IMG/VR virus record: IMGVR_UViG_3300032282_004348
Span: 1 to 31,000 of that record
Reading direction: 5' to 3' (one strand)
Length of the DNA stretch: 31,000 nucleotides
Source of the DNA: a virus
Made by a program: the position numbers and the translations under genes. Below, one piece after another: positions 1-7,558 of the stretch. Each line of letters opens with the position of its first letter. Within the stretch, counting starts at the first letter, position 1. Below the pieces are notes generated by a model. That model was not told the DNA's origin. It ran no database searches and was given only the letters and a program-made list of their open reading frames with translations.

Positions 1-141
1 ATTCTGTTAACAGAAAAGTGGACAAAGAAATATAAGAAGTCTATTAACTGTAACAATCCCAAGGGTTTCAGCCAAAAAGCACATTGCGCTGGACGTAAAA
101 AACGCAAACGTGGTGGTGTAACTAAATCTAAACCGGTATAA
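1..141 (+). CDS. Small basic Cys-containing phage protein (3' end only)
   Basis: This is an open frame running from the window edge to a TAA at 139-141; the start lies outside, so only the last 46 residues are visible. The tail is strongly basic and holds a Cys-Asn-Asn-Pro-Lys-Gly-Phe-Ser-Gln block followed by His-Cys and a run of Lys/Arg. From memory, this 'NPKGFSQ..HC' block recurs at the C-termini of small proteins in aquatic T4-like phages; that is recollection, not a search. The two Cys and the His could bind a metal, but this is not established. The next gene begins three bases after the stop, so the two are probably co-transcribed. Function unknown. Confidence 0.6.
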   Translation: MLLTEKWTKKYKKSINCNNPKGFSQKAHCAGRKKRKRGGVTKSKPV

Positions 142-144
142 GAT

Positions 145-441
145 ATGACCAAAGAAGAAATTCTAGAAATGATACGGGAAGAATTAACAGCAGTTCTTCA
201 AGAAATGCAAAAACCAGAAGAAGAGGAACTCGACGAACGCACTGTTGCAAGTCGTGAACCACCACGAAAGATGACTAAGGGACAAGTTCAAGGTCGTGAT
301 AAGATTGGTAAAAAGTTGTTAAAGAACAAACGTTCTGTTCGTTATTTCAAAGATAAGTTTGGTGACGATTGGAAGTCGTATCTATACGCAACTGCTACCA
401 ACAAAGCAATTGATTCCAAGAAAAAGAAAGGTAAAAAGTAA
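145..441 (+). CDS. Small Lys/Glu-rich hypothetical protein
   Basis: The 98-residue product has an amphipathic, Glu-rich N-terminal helix (about residues 3-35) and a strongly basic second half ending in a Lys-rich tail (about residues 91-98). No catalytic motif or membrane segment is visible. A KDKFGDDWKSYLYATATNKA segment (about 69-88) looks like a folded helical core. Its stop overlaps the next ATG by one base (TAATG), which suggests translational coupling. The gene sits in a run of small genes before the portal gene. The acidic-helix plus basic-tail design would suit a head-internal or DNA-associated protein, but this is inference from position and charge only. Confidence 0.7.
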   Translation: MTKEEILEMIREELTAVLQEMQKPEEEELDERTVASREPPRKMTKGQVQGRDKIGKKLLKNKRSVRYFKDKFGDDWKSYLYATATNKAIDSKKKKGKK

Positions 442-974
442 TGAATTATAAAGACTATTATTCATACATCTTTGAGGACTGTGGTTGTATACACACGGAA
501 GATTGTGAATGCGGTCAACAAAAAGAAGTATATCCTTGGGGTACTTACGATTATACAAAGCGTGATGCAGAAACACAACCAAATGGTGGTTCTGAACCAA
601 AACAAGAACCAAACGATTTGGGGATGATATCGGCAAAAATTAGCGATATTATAGAAATTTTGGAACGTAGTATTCCTACGAACCCATCAAAATGGGCAGC
701 AGCAAAAGCGGCAGCTAAACGAAAATTTAAAGTTTATCCATCCGCATATGCTAATCTCTGGGCAGCTAAGAAGTATAAGAGTATGGGTGGTGGTTGGCGA
801 AGTGGTAAAAATGAAGTTCATTATCCACACAAACGCCGTGACGCGATGGGTCAAGAAGATTCTGATATCAATAATGATGGAAAGGTGGATTTACTTGATA
901 AAATGTTGAAAGCAAAACGTGATTTATATAAACGGTATTTAATAGCAAAAAAGAAGGGACAAACCTCCCTATAA
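441..974 (+). CDS. Hypothetical protein with YPSAYAN module and dockerin-like Ca-binding loop
   Basis: The product has 177 residues and at least three parts. Residues 1-30 are Cys-rich (C14, C16, C22, C24) and begin MNYKDYYSYIFE, which resembles the L/I-x-E leader of neighbouring genes. Residues 81-119 form a basic aromatic module (NPSKW ... KFKVYPSAYANLWAAKKYKS ... GGGW); from memory, this module recurs in small phage and giant-virus proteins of unknown function. Residues 142-153 read D-I-N-N-D-G-K-V-D-L-L-D, which fits a dockerin-type EF-hand loop with ligands at positions 1, 3, 5, 9 and 12. A helical basic tail follows. The start overlaps the preceding stop. Probably a virion-associated protein; function unknown. 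Confidence 0.7.
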   Translation: MNYKDYYSYIFEDCGCIHTEDCECGQQKEVYPWGTYDYTKRDAETQPNGGSEPKQEPNDLGMISAKISDIIEILERSIPTNPSKWAAAKAAAKRKFKVYPSAYANLWAAKKYKSMGGGWRSGKNEVHYPHKRRDAMGQEDSDINNDGKVDLLDKMLKAKRDLYKRYLIAKKKGQTSL

Positions 975-990
975 CACTTGGAGAAGTTCG

Positions 991-1635
991 ATGATTAGAC
1001 TAATGGGATTGGTAACTATACCAGCAGTAGGTAACAAACCGGTAGGATCTGTAAACGAAGAAGAAAAGTGGATTCAACACGCCATTAAGAAACCAGGAGC
1101 TTTAAAGAAGCAACTTGGTGTTGCTGCGGATGAACCAATTCCTGCTGGTAAATTAAAGACAGCTGCTGAAAAGGGTGGTAAGTTAGGTCAACGTGCCCGT
1201 TTAGCTATGACTTTAAAAAAGCTTAAAGAAGCAGAACTCTCCGAAGAACAATCCATGAAACTTGATGAATTGATTGCACAACTGGAAGCATTAGACCCAG
1301 TAGGCCAAGAAGATGGTGATATTGACAATGATGGTGACAAGGACTCAACTGACAAGTATTTGCAACATCGTCGTGATGCTATTGGCAAAGCAATGAAAAA
1401 GGAAGGTGCTGAGGGTGAAGATCACGAAGTATCAATGGCAAGTGGTGCATTGGATGATATTATCAAAAACGCAACGGAATTGAAGAGTAAGATGGGTGAA
1501 GATGAGAAGGATATTCCTGCATGGATACAAGATCACATTTCCCAAGCACAAAATTTTATTAATCAAGCAAATACCAATTATCACGAATACCAAACACCAG
1601 CGGACGCTACAGAACCAGACGCCGGAGCGATGTAA
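991..1635 (+). CDS. Modular hypothetical virion protein with acidic Ca-binding loop
   Basis: The product has 214 residues. Residues 25-80 hold a basic module (EKWIQHAIKKPGALKKQLGV, then an Ala/Lys/Gly-rich helix) that I recognise as recurring in T4-like aquatic phages without known function. Residues 110-121 read D-I-D-N-D-G-D-K-D-S-T-D, an EF-hand-like calcium loop, followed by a helix ending RRDAIGKAM. The C-terminal third (about 146-200) is helical, with DIPAWIQDHISQAQNFINQA, another common phage module. GGAG lies upstream of the ATG. The stop overlaps the next start by one base. No enzymatic motif is visible. Likely a structural or head-internal protein. Confidence 0.7.
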   Translation: MIRLMGLVTIPAVGNKPVGSVNEEEKWIQHAIKKPGALKKQLGVAADEPIPAGKLKTAAEKGGKLGQRARLAMTLKKLKEAELSEEQSMKLDELIAQLEALDPVGQEDGDIDNDGDKDSTDKYLQHRRDAIGKAMKKEGAEGEDHEVSMASGALDDIIKNATELKSKMGEDEKDIPAWIQDHISQAQNFINQANTNYHEYQTPADATEPDAGAM

Positions 1636-1997
1636 TGGAAACCGTAGCAAAGTTTTTATCCACACTATTCAATAGTCGTGACCAAGCACACATCTTCCAT
1701 TTACAAACTTCATCATATGCCGCTCATAAGGCATTGAATAAATATTATGATGAAATTATAGATTTGGCAGATAGTTACGCAGAAACCTGCCAAGGTCGTT
1801 ATGGTATTATTCGTGGATATACTCCACAAAAGCAATACTTTGAAGGTGACGAAGTAGTAAAATACTTTACAGGATTATCAACGTATATTGATACCATTCG
1901 CACAGGATTACCACAAGACGGTGACCTTAATAATATCGTTGATGAAATCTCTGGTTTGGTAAATTCTACCATTTATAAGTTAAAGTTCTTAAAGTAA
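1635..1997 (+). CDS. Small Dps/ferritin-like four-helix protein (putative)
   Basis: The 120-residue protein appears all-helical, with helices near 2-27, 29-54, 73-90 and 96-119. I recall a phage family of unknown function (possibly DUF5856) with this look, but am not certain. His19, His31, Asp46 and Glu50 have spacings of 12, 15 and 4. This is exactly the spacing of the ferroxidase ligands of E. coli Dps (H51, H63, D78, E82), and the surrounding helix pattern also agrees. At 120 residues it is shorter than typical Dps (about 150-190), mainly in the second half. A role in iron binding, DNA binding or oxidative protection is inference. It is coupled by TAATG overlaps to genes on both sides. Confidence 0.65.
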   Translation: METVAKFLSTLFNSRDQAHIFHLQTSSYAAHKALNKYYDEIIDLADSYAETCQGRYGIIRGYTPQKQYFEGDEVVKYFTGLSTYIDTIRTGLPQDGDLNNIVDEISGLVNSTIYKLKFLK

Positions 1998-2323
1998 TGA
2001 AACTAACCGATATTTTGGTCGAACTTACCGAAGATATTTTGGATGAGAAGTATAAACCAAAAGGTGAACTTGGTAAGTGGTTGAAGCAAAAATGGGTAGA
2101 TATTTCCCGTAAAGATCCAAAAACGGGCAAACATCCACCGTGTGGTGCTTCGGCAGGTAAGAAAGAACGTAAAGGTGGTTCGGCAAAATATCCCAAGTGT
2201 CGCCCAGCACGTTCAGCCGCGGCAATGACCAAGGGTGAAAAACGGTCGGCGGTAGTAAGAAAGAGAAAAGCAGGAAATCCAGGTGGAAAACCAACAATGG
2301 TTTCTACCTTTAAAAAGAAATAA
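1997..2323 (+). CDS. Cationic small protein with putative capsid-targeting leader
   Basis: The product has 108 residues. The N-terminus MKLTDILVE resembles the leaders of the genes at 2347 and 3249 and ends in an L-x-E site that a T4-type prohead protease could cut. The middle has W-V-D-I plus Cys-containing PPCGAS and KYPKCRPA segments. The C-terminal half is very basic and ends GNPGGKP ... KKK; from memory this cationic module is common in small phage proteins of unknown function. Charge and leader suggest a protein packed with the DNA in the head. That is inference; no enzymatic motif is visible. The start overlaps the upstream stop (TAATG). Confidence 0.7.
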   Translation: MKLTDILVELTEDILDEKYKPKGELGKWLKQKWVDISRKDPKTGKHPPCGASAGKKERKGGSAKYPKCRPARSAAAMTKGEKRSAVVRKRKAGNPGGKPTMVSTFKKK

Positions 2324-2346
2324 AACTCTTGACATTGAGAGAACGT

Positions 2347-2889
2347 ATGATTAGATTATCTGATATTCTTTGTGAGTCTTGTTGGGATGGATACAAGCAA
2401 GTTGGGATGAAGGAATTAAATGGTAAAATGGTTCCTAATTGTGTCCCAATAGAAGAACTTTATACTCGCCCAGAAAGTGATGTTACTTCTGATAGTGACT
2501 TCAAACCAGACCAAGACAACGAACGTGATCAGTTTGGGTCGGAAACACATACCCCGGGTCACGAAGATGAATTAAATGATGGTGAGTATTGTAAAGAATG
2601 TCTCATTGAAGTATTAAAGGGTGAACACCCAGATATGTTAGGTGAAGCAGAATATCACGGTCGTAAGGTTCCTCTTGGGAAGCCAATGCGAGGAGATGTC
2701 AAGAAGTTCAAAGTATTTGTTAAAGATCCAAAGACAGGTAATGTTAAGAAGGTTAACTTCGGTGACAAGAATATGAAAATTAAAAAGAGTATTCCTGCTC
2801 GTCGTAAAAGTTTCCGTGCAAGACATCATTGTGACACCAATCCAGGACCAAGAACAAAAGCTCGGTACTGGTCATGTCGAAAGTGGTGA
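2347..2889 (+). CDS. Cys-rich modular phage protein with putative capsid-targeting leader
   Basis: ATG 2347 was chosen over an in-frame TTG at 2329 because it yields MIRLSDILCES, matching the leaders of neighbouring genes. The leader ends L-C-E before Ser, a good fit to the T4 gp21 cleavage rule. The 180-residue protein then has a GYKQVGMKELNGKMVPNCVP module (about 13-32), an acidic linker (about 42-75), a segment with Cys81 and Cys84, and a basic C-terminus with HHCDTNPGPRTKARYWSCRKW-type Cys/Trp residues. Both terminal modules are, from memory, widespread in T4-like aquatic phages. The Cys/His content could bind zinc, but this is unproven. The next gene starts one base after the stop. Confidence 0.65.
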   Translation: MIRLSDILCESCWDGYKQVGMKELNGKMVPNCVPIEELYTRPESDVTSDSDFKPDQDNERDQFGSETHTPGHEDELNDGEYCKECLIEVLKGEHPDMLGEAEYHGRKVPLGKPMRGDVKKFKVFVKDPKTGNVKKVNFGDKNMKIKKSIPARRKSFRARHHCDTNPGPRTKARYWSCRKW

Positions 2890-2890
2890 T

Positions 2891-3256
2891 ATGAAGAAAA
2901 AAATATCACGAGAACAGTCCGACAAAATATTAGATACTATGGGTTATAAGTTTAATCCAACCGAGTTCTTTTTAGGAATGAATACAGAGTTGGAACATCA
3001 AGATGTGACTCACGGCAACGTGGTCAAGACTGCAAAAATTGCAGCGGCACACTTAAAAGAAAACCCAAAGTATTATTCATTATTAATAAAGAATGTAGAA
3101 AAAAAGGTTTCGGAACAAATGGCAGGAGCAGCACCAGCAGGAGCAGCACCCGCAATGGGATTAGTTGGACCTGGTGGCGTCATTAGAGGAGCACCGAAAC
3201 CAAAAGATGTAAAGAAAATGCGAAAAGCATTGAATAAGGAGAAGAAGCATGATTAA
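2891..3256 (+). CDS. DUF5661-like small phage protein
   Basis: ATG 2891 was chosen because it follows the previous stop directly; the open frame continues further upstream but would overlap conserved sequence of that gene. The 121-residue product has a conserved-looking core (about 21-65): FNPTEFFLGMNTELEHQD, then a KIAAAHLKENPKYYSLL segment. This matches my recollection of the DUF5661 family (GM..E.EH ... KIA..HL...P.YY). An Ala/Pro/Gly-rich linker and a Lys-rich tail follow. The function of this family is unknown. The last eight bases overlap the next gene, whose SD (aaggaga, about 3237-3243) lies inside this one. Confidence 0.65.
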   Translation: MKKKISREQSDKILDTMGYKFNPTEFFLGMNTELEHQDVTHGNVVKTAKIAAAHLKENPKYYSLLIKNVEKKVSEQMAGAAPAGAAPAMGLVGPGGVIRGAPKPKDVKKMRKALNKEKKHD

Positions 3257-3599
3257 GTTAACAGATATTATTACCGAAGCAGGTAAAGAAAATCGTATCA
3301 ATTCAATGCGTTTAGTCGCATTACTTGAAAAGTTGGTTCCTACATTAAAGGAAGCACAACTAAAAGAAGTAATGAAGTTGACCGCAGAACTCATCGCCGG
3401 AATCACACAAGTCAACGAAATGCCATACAACTACAACACAATGACAGAGTGGCACATGACAGAATTGGCAACGGTAGTATTACCAGCAAAAGAGCTACGT
3501 GAAAAGTTAAATAGTTTATTAAATAAACCAACAAAGGGATTAGATACACAATCCGTTCAAATGGTTCTTAATGCGATAGACGAATTGTATATCTACTAA
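3249..3599 (+). CDS. Helical small protein with putative capsid-targeting leader
   Basis: The 116-residue protein begins MIKLTDIITEAGKE. This closely parallels the capsid-targeting leader of T4 internal proteins, and it contains the cleavage pattern I-T-E followed by Ala. The remainder is predicted helical (about 18-50, 68-90, 98-113) with no Cys, catalytic or membrane motif. It overlaps the preceding gene by eight bases and ends 13 bases before the portal ATG. I do not recognise the mature domain. Best guess is a small head-internal or prohead-core protein; confidence in function is low. Confidence 0.7.
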   Translation: MIKLTDIITEAGKENRINSMRLVALLEKLVPTLKEAQLKEVMKLTAELIAGITQVNEMPYNYNTMTEWHMTELATVVLPAKELREKLNSLLNKPTKGLDTQSVQMVLNAIDELYIY

Positions 3600-3612
3600 A
3601 AGTTGAGGGGTT

Positions 3613-5505
3613 ATGGCGGATAATAGCATATTTAGCAGATTAAAGAAACTTTTTTCAACCAATACAGTTGTTCGTAATGTTGGTGGTAAAAAGTTAAAAA
3701 TCGCTGACACAGATAATATTCAGTCGTTTATTAATAGACGCGGTATTGATAGATACCACCGTGTTTATTCATCAATGACGGGTGGGTATGGGTCTGCGCA
3801 TGGGCGATACGAAGCCGCCGCAGCATTTCAGGGGTCACGACTCCAATTATTCCGTGACTATGATATGATGGATAATGATCCTATCATCGCATCGGTATTA
3901 GACATTTACGCCGATGAATCAACAGTGAAGGATGAATTTGGTAATATTCTTACCATTCATTCAAAAAATACACAAATCCAAGAAATCTTACATAACTTAT
4001 TCTATGATGTGTTGAATGTAGAATTCAACCTATGGCCGTGGGTCAGAAACATGGCTAAGTATGGAGATTTCTTTTTATATTTGGATATTGACCCAGAATA
4101 CGGTGTGGTTAATGTCTTACCACTTTCTGTATACGAAACTATTCGTATTGAAGGACAAGACCCAGGTAATCCATTTTCAGTCAAATTCAAGATTGAGAAT
4201 GATTTCTTGGCACTAGGTAAGACGGAATTTGATAACTATGAAGTAGCACATTTCCGACTGTTATCAGATACCAACTTCCTTCCATATGGTAAGAGTATGA
4301 TTGAAGGTGGTCGCCGTGTGTGGAAGCAACTCCAACTGATGGAAGATGCGATGTTAATCCATCGTATCATGCGAGCACCAGATAAACGTAAAATTTTAGT
4401 TGATATCGGTAATATTCCACCGGCAGAGATTGATACCTTTATGGGTCGTATTATCGACCGTATGAAGAAAACGCCACTGGTTGATCCACAAACGGGTGAC
4501 TATAATCTCAAATATAATATGCAGAATATTACAGAAGATTTCTTCTTACCAACTCGTGGAAAAGACAGTGGTACCGATATCCAAAATCTTCCTGGATTAC
4601 AGTTTAACGCAATAGAAGATATTGAATATCTTCGTAGAAAATTATTGGCTGCATTCAAAGTACCAAAGTCATTTATTGGATACGACGAAGATATTAGTGG
4701 GAAAGCTACCTTAGCGGCACAAGATGTTCGATTTGCACGTACGATTGAACGTGTACAACGTATTATGGTATCGGAACTTACCAAAATTGCAATCATTCAT
4801 TTGTACGTCCAAGGATATACAGACGAAGAATTAGTTGATTTTGAATTGTCTCTCACAAATCCTTCTGTTATTTATGAACAAGAAAAGTTGAATTTGTGGA
4901 AGGAAAAAATTGGTGTTGCGGAACAAATTGCAGGTAGTAAGATGTTGTCCCAGCAGTGGATTTACCATAATATTCTTGAACTATCTGACGATGAAATTGA
5001 AGAAGAGCGTCAACTAATTGTGGAAGATGTCAAACGTATGGCTGAGCTGACGGGAATTGAACAGTCCGCAGGACAACCAGAGCAGGTACCGGCCGGTGGT
5101 GAAACTCCTGAGGAACAACCAACTGACCAATCCGCACCGGAAGAACAAGAACAACAAATAGATGATGTGGATACAATTCTTTCTTCACTCGAAGAACCAT
5201 CGCAGGAAGAAAGTGAACTGGAAATCCCAGAAGAAGAATTGGAAGAGTCTAATATGGGTCGTCCGAGAGAAGGCGTAAAATTCGGACAAGACAGCCATCC
5301 ACGGGGTCGTGATCCTCTTGGACATAAAGAAAATAAAAAAGTTTTTAAAGTAGGTAAGCAAAGAAATGACAAACGTAAGTCACCACTGTCATTAGAAATA
5401 CAAGCATTTTTAAATAAAGCAACTTCGAAGAGTATTATTATGGAATCAACCCCACCTTCGCAGTCTTTATTGGATGAAAGTAATATTTTAGACCTTGAAA
5501 ATTAA
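3613..5505 (+). CDS. gp20: Portal vertex protein (T4 gp20-like)
   Basis: The 630-residue protein has the sequence character of T4-type portals: an N-terminal FQGSRLQLFRDYDMMDNDPIIASVLDIYADE segment (about residues 76-106), then YEVAHFRLLSD...LPYGKSMIEGGRRVWKQLQLMEDAMLIHRI (about 210-252), and FKVPKSFIGYDEDISGKATLAAQDVRFARTIERVQ (about 351-385) near the crown. The portal is a dodecameric ring at one capsid vertex; it starts prohead assembly, is the DNA channel and is the docking site for terminase and neck. T4 gp20 has 524 residues. The extra length here is mainly a C-terminal extension with a Gln/Glu/Pro-rich acidic stretch (about 480-545) and a basic GRPREG/RGRDPLG tail. A GAGGGG lies just before the ATG. 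Confidence 0.95.
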   Translation: MADNSIFSRLKKLFSTNTVVRNVGGKKLKIADTDNIQSFINRRGIDRYHRVYSSMTGGYGSAHGRYEAAAAFQGSRLQLFRDYDMMDNDPIIASVLDIYADESTVKDEFGNILTIHSKNTQIQEILHNLFYDVLNVEFNLWPWVRNMAKYGDFFLYLDIDPEYGVVNVLPLSVYETIRIEGQDPGNPFSVKFKIENDFLALGKTEFDNYEVAHFRLLSDTNFLPYGKSMIEGGRRVWKQLQLMEDAMLIHRIMRAPDKRKILVDIGNIPPAEIDTFMGRIIDRMKKTPLVDPQTGDYNLKYNMQNITEDFFLPTRGKDSGTDIQNLPGLQFNAIEDIEYLRRKLLAAFKVPKSFIGYDEDISGKATLAAQDVRFARTIERVQRIMVSELTKIAIIHLYVQGYTDEELVDFELSLTNPSVIYEQEKLNLWKEKIGVAEQIAGSKMLSQQWIYHNILELSDDEIEEERQLIVEDVKRMAELTGIEQSAGQPEQVPAGGETPEEQPTDQSAPEEQEQQIDDVDTILSSLEEPSQEESELEIPEEELEESNMGRPREGVKFGQDSHPRGRDPLGHKENKKVFKVGKQRNDKRKSPLSLEIQAFLNKATSKSIIMESTPPSQSLLDESNILDLEN

Positions 5506-5510
5506 AGTCT

Positions 5511-5518
5511 TATAAATA
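5511..5518 (+). promoter_or_regulatory. Exact T4 late-promoter-like box TATAAATA
   Basis: The gap between portal and the next gene contains TATAAATA, identical to the T4 late -10 element in the direction of transcription, about 51 bases before ATG 5570. A second AT-rich TATAAT (5543-5548) lies in the loop of a weak 5-bp hairpin (ATGAC 5536-5540 with GTCAT 5549-5553). Which of these acts as a promoter cannot be told by eye. Other late genes here carry the opposite orientation, TATTTATA. Confidence 0.35.
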
Positions 5519-5569
5519 TTCGTTATATTTAATATATGACGGTATAATGTCATTAAAAACGGGATGTGT

Positions 5570-6448
5570 ATGAAATCAAACGTCAAGCACAACAAAATAC
5601 GGAATACGGGCATTCTTTTTGAACTATTAGTCCGTAAAATTACCTCCGACGCATTGGAAAATCGTAGTAGTGATACTGCGGTGAAACTAATGAAGGAGTA
5701 TTTCAACTCTAAAACAGAGCTTGGTAAAGAATTAATTCTGTATAGATCATTCTTCAATGCGCAACAACTTAGCGAAACAAAGGCATTTGAATTATTAAAT
5801 CTTATTATTGAACAACGTAAGAAACTTAATGAAATAGCACTTAATACCCAAAAATATAAGTTGATTAAAGAAATCAAAAACAACTACGATTTAAAAGAAT
5901 TTTTAGGTGCTCGTATTCCGTCATATAAAGTTTATGCTTCTGTATACAAAGTGTTTGATGGTGTTATAAATGAAATTAAAGATTTTAATGAAATTGAGGG
6001 GATGGTGGAAGCGAAGTTTACCATCGTAGAACACCTCAGTGGTAAAATCTCCAACAAAGAAATTAAAAACGATACTGCCCTGTTTGAAACAGTGAAGGGA
6101 CAAGAAGAAGATTTACGTCTATTGTCTTATAAGATTTTGATGGAAAAGTTCAATGAAAAATATCAAGGATTGAACGACCGTCAAAAAAATCTTCTTCGTG
6201 AATACATCAACAACGTGTCAAATAGTGCAACTCTTCGTAAGTGTGCAGTTGAAGAATGCAACAGTCTAATTACAGAGATTAAGACAAAGTTGAGTAAAGT
6301 TCAAGATAAAATCGTAAAAATTAAATTGTCAGAAGTGGTCAGTCAGTTAGAAAAAATCAAGACTACCCAAGTTATTAAAGAAAATCATATGACTGCGTTA
6401 CTTATCGCTTTGGAAATTACCAAAACGTTAGACACTTTGAAGAGTTAA
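5570..6448 (+). CDS. Conserved T4-like phage protein between portal and protease
   Basis: The 292-residue protein is almost entirely helical and Lys/Glu-rich. It opens with a NVKHNKIRNTGILFELLVRK segment that I recall from T4-like aquatic phages, always unannotated. ATG 5570 is preferred over ATG 5564 because GGG at 5561-5563 then has a six-base spacing; the choice adds or drops two residues. It lies where T4 has prohead-core genes 67 and 68, between portal and protease. A prohead-core or assembly-chaperone role is therefore a positional inference, not a homology claim. No enzymatic or membrane motif is visible. Confidence 0.75.
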   Translation: MKSNVKHNKIRNTGILFELLVRKITSDALENRSSDTAVKLMKEYFNSKTELGKELILYRSFFNAQQLSETKAFELLNLIIEQRKKLNEIALNTQKYKLIKEIKNNYDLKEFLGARIPSYKVYASVYKVFDGVINEIKDFNEIEGMVEAKFTIVEHLSGKISNKEIKNDTALFETVKGQEEDLRLLSYKILMEKFNEKYQGLNDRQKNLLREYINNVSNSATLRKCAVEECNSLITEIKTKLSKVQDKIVKIKLSEVVSQLEKIKTTQVIKENHMTALLIALEITKTLDTLKS

Positions 6449-6450
6449 CT

Positions 6451-6948
6451 ATGGACAAGAAAGAAGCACTCCGTAATGCTATCCGTGAAATGATTAAAAA
6501 GGAATTAGACGAAATGACCACAACCGGAATGGTTGGTGGTTACTTAACTCCAATGGCATTTCGTGGCAATAAACAAAAAAATGTTGCTCGTGCAAAACAC
6601 ATAGCAACGGATACTACTGGATTCAAACTAACACCACGCGGTGAAAAGGATATCAATCGTCCAGCAGATAAGATGGAAGTTGTAACAAAAGAATTGTCCG
6701 AAAACAAGTATTACGCATATAAAAACGATTCAACAAAATCCGTACATAGAAAAATTGCAGAAGCAATTTCTCAACTAAATAAAAATTTACAAGAAGTTGA
6801 GCAAGTAATTAAAATGAATGCTCGACTAAAAACCGAATCTGGAATTGCAAGTGAACAACTATGGAAGCGTACCCAACAAGGATTATTAAAGTTGGAAGCA
6901 AAACTTCTCGGTATTGCTACCAGAATTCGTGAAATTAGAGGACAATAA
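6451..6948 (+). CDS. Putative prohead core protein (positional equivalent of T4 gp68)
   Basis: The product has 165 residues. The N-terminus is a charged helix ending KKELDEMTTTGMVGGYLTP; an L-x-E occurs here but is followed by Met. The second half (about 80-165) is helical, with YYAYKNDSTKSVHRKIAEAISQLNK and a coiled-coil-like stretch ending in TRIREIRGQ. I recall this arrangement from T4-like aquatic phage head genes without a proven role. It starts two bases after the preceding gene and ends one base before the protease ATG, whose SD lies within it. It is most likely a structural component of the prohead core. Confidence 0.7.
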   Translation: MDKKEALRNAIREMIKKELDEMTTTGMVGGYLTPMAFRGNKQKNVARAKHIATDTTGFKLTPRGEKDINRPADKMEVVTKELSENKYYAYKNDSTKSVHRKIAEAISQLNKNLQEVEQVIKMNARLKTESGIASEQLWKRTQQGLLKLEAKLLGIATRIREIRGQ

Positions 6949-6949
6949 G

Positions 6950-7537
6950 ATGCAAACATTACTTGTTGAATATAACGTCATATCGTACGATTCTTCATTA
7001 TTAACCGAAGCCTCAGACATCTCAAAACCATTGATGTTGAAGGATGTAATTTTACAACGTGCTGATCATAAGAATCAAAACGGTCGTGTATATCCAAAAG
7101 AAATTTTGGCACGTGAAGCAATGGCATATAAGCAAAATTTCGTTTCACAACGTAGAGCATTGGGTGAATTGGACCATCCAGAAAGTCCAGTAGTCAATCT
7201 CAAAAATGTATGCTGCAATGTTACCGATATGTGGTTTGAGGGTGATGACGTAAAGGGTAATATTGAAATTCTATCTACACCGTCAGGAAACATTGTTCGT
7301 GAACTAATTAAGAATAATATCCGATTGGGTGTATCTTCCCGTGGTATGGGATCTGTTAAACAAATTGGTGAAAGTACAGTCGAAGTTGGTGAAGATTTTA
7401 ACTTGATTTGTTTTGACATCGTGAGTAATCCTTCTACCTACGGAGCATTTATCAACGAAAATAAGGGTTCGCAAATTATCACCCCATATTCTCGTATTGA
7501 TACCCTCATCTATGACTTTCTAGGTGAGTTAAAATAA
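6950..7537 (+). CDS. gp21: Prohead maturation protease (T4 gp21-like)
   Basis: ATG 6950 has AGAGGA at 6937-6942; the open frame extends upstream to a TTG at 6914, which is less likely. The 195-residue protein has the T4 gp21 signature: LGELDHPESP with the catalytic His (about residue 83) and GVSSRGMG with the nucleophilic Ser (about residues 126-133). T4 gp21 has 212 residues. This enzyme sits in the prohead core and cuts scaffold, capsid and internal proteins after Glu in L/I-x-E sites before DNA packaging. Its own N-terminus contains L-L-T-E followed by Ala (Glu20/Ala21), a likely self-cleavage site. It follows the portal and core genes as in T4. Confidence 0.93.
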   Translation: MQTLLVEYNVISYDSSLLTEASDISKPLMLKDVILQRADHKNQNGRVYPKEILAREAMAYKQNFVSQRRALGELDHPESPVVNLKNVCCNVTDMWFEGDDVKGNIEILSTPSGNIVRELIKNNIRLGVSSRGMGSVKQIGESTVEVGEDFNLICFDIVSNPSTYGAFINENKGSQIITPYSRIDTLIYDFLGELK

Positions 7538-7558
7538 TCTATAAAACAAGGAGTTTTT

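Noticed and set aside
382-636. Minus-strand open frame across the 145/441 gene junction
   Set aside because: It overlaps two well-placed + strand genes joined by TAATG, and its product has no recognisable features.
2816-2890. Upstream extension of the 2891 gene
   Set aside because: It would overlap the conserved Cys/Trp C-terminus of the previous gene; ATG 2891 directly after the stop is more natural.
6914-6949. TTG start for the protease
   Set aside because: ATG 6950 has AGAGGA seven bases upstream and gives an N-terminus with the expected cleavage site.
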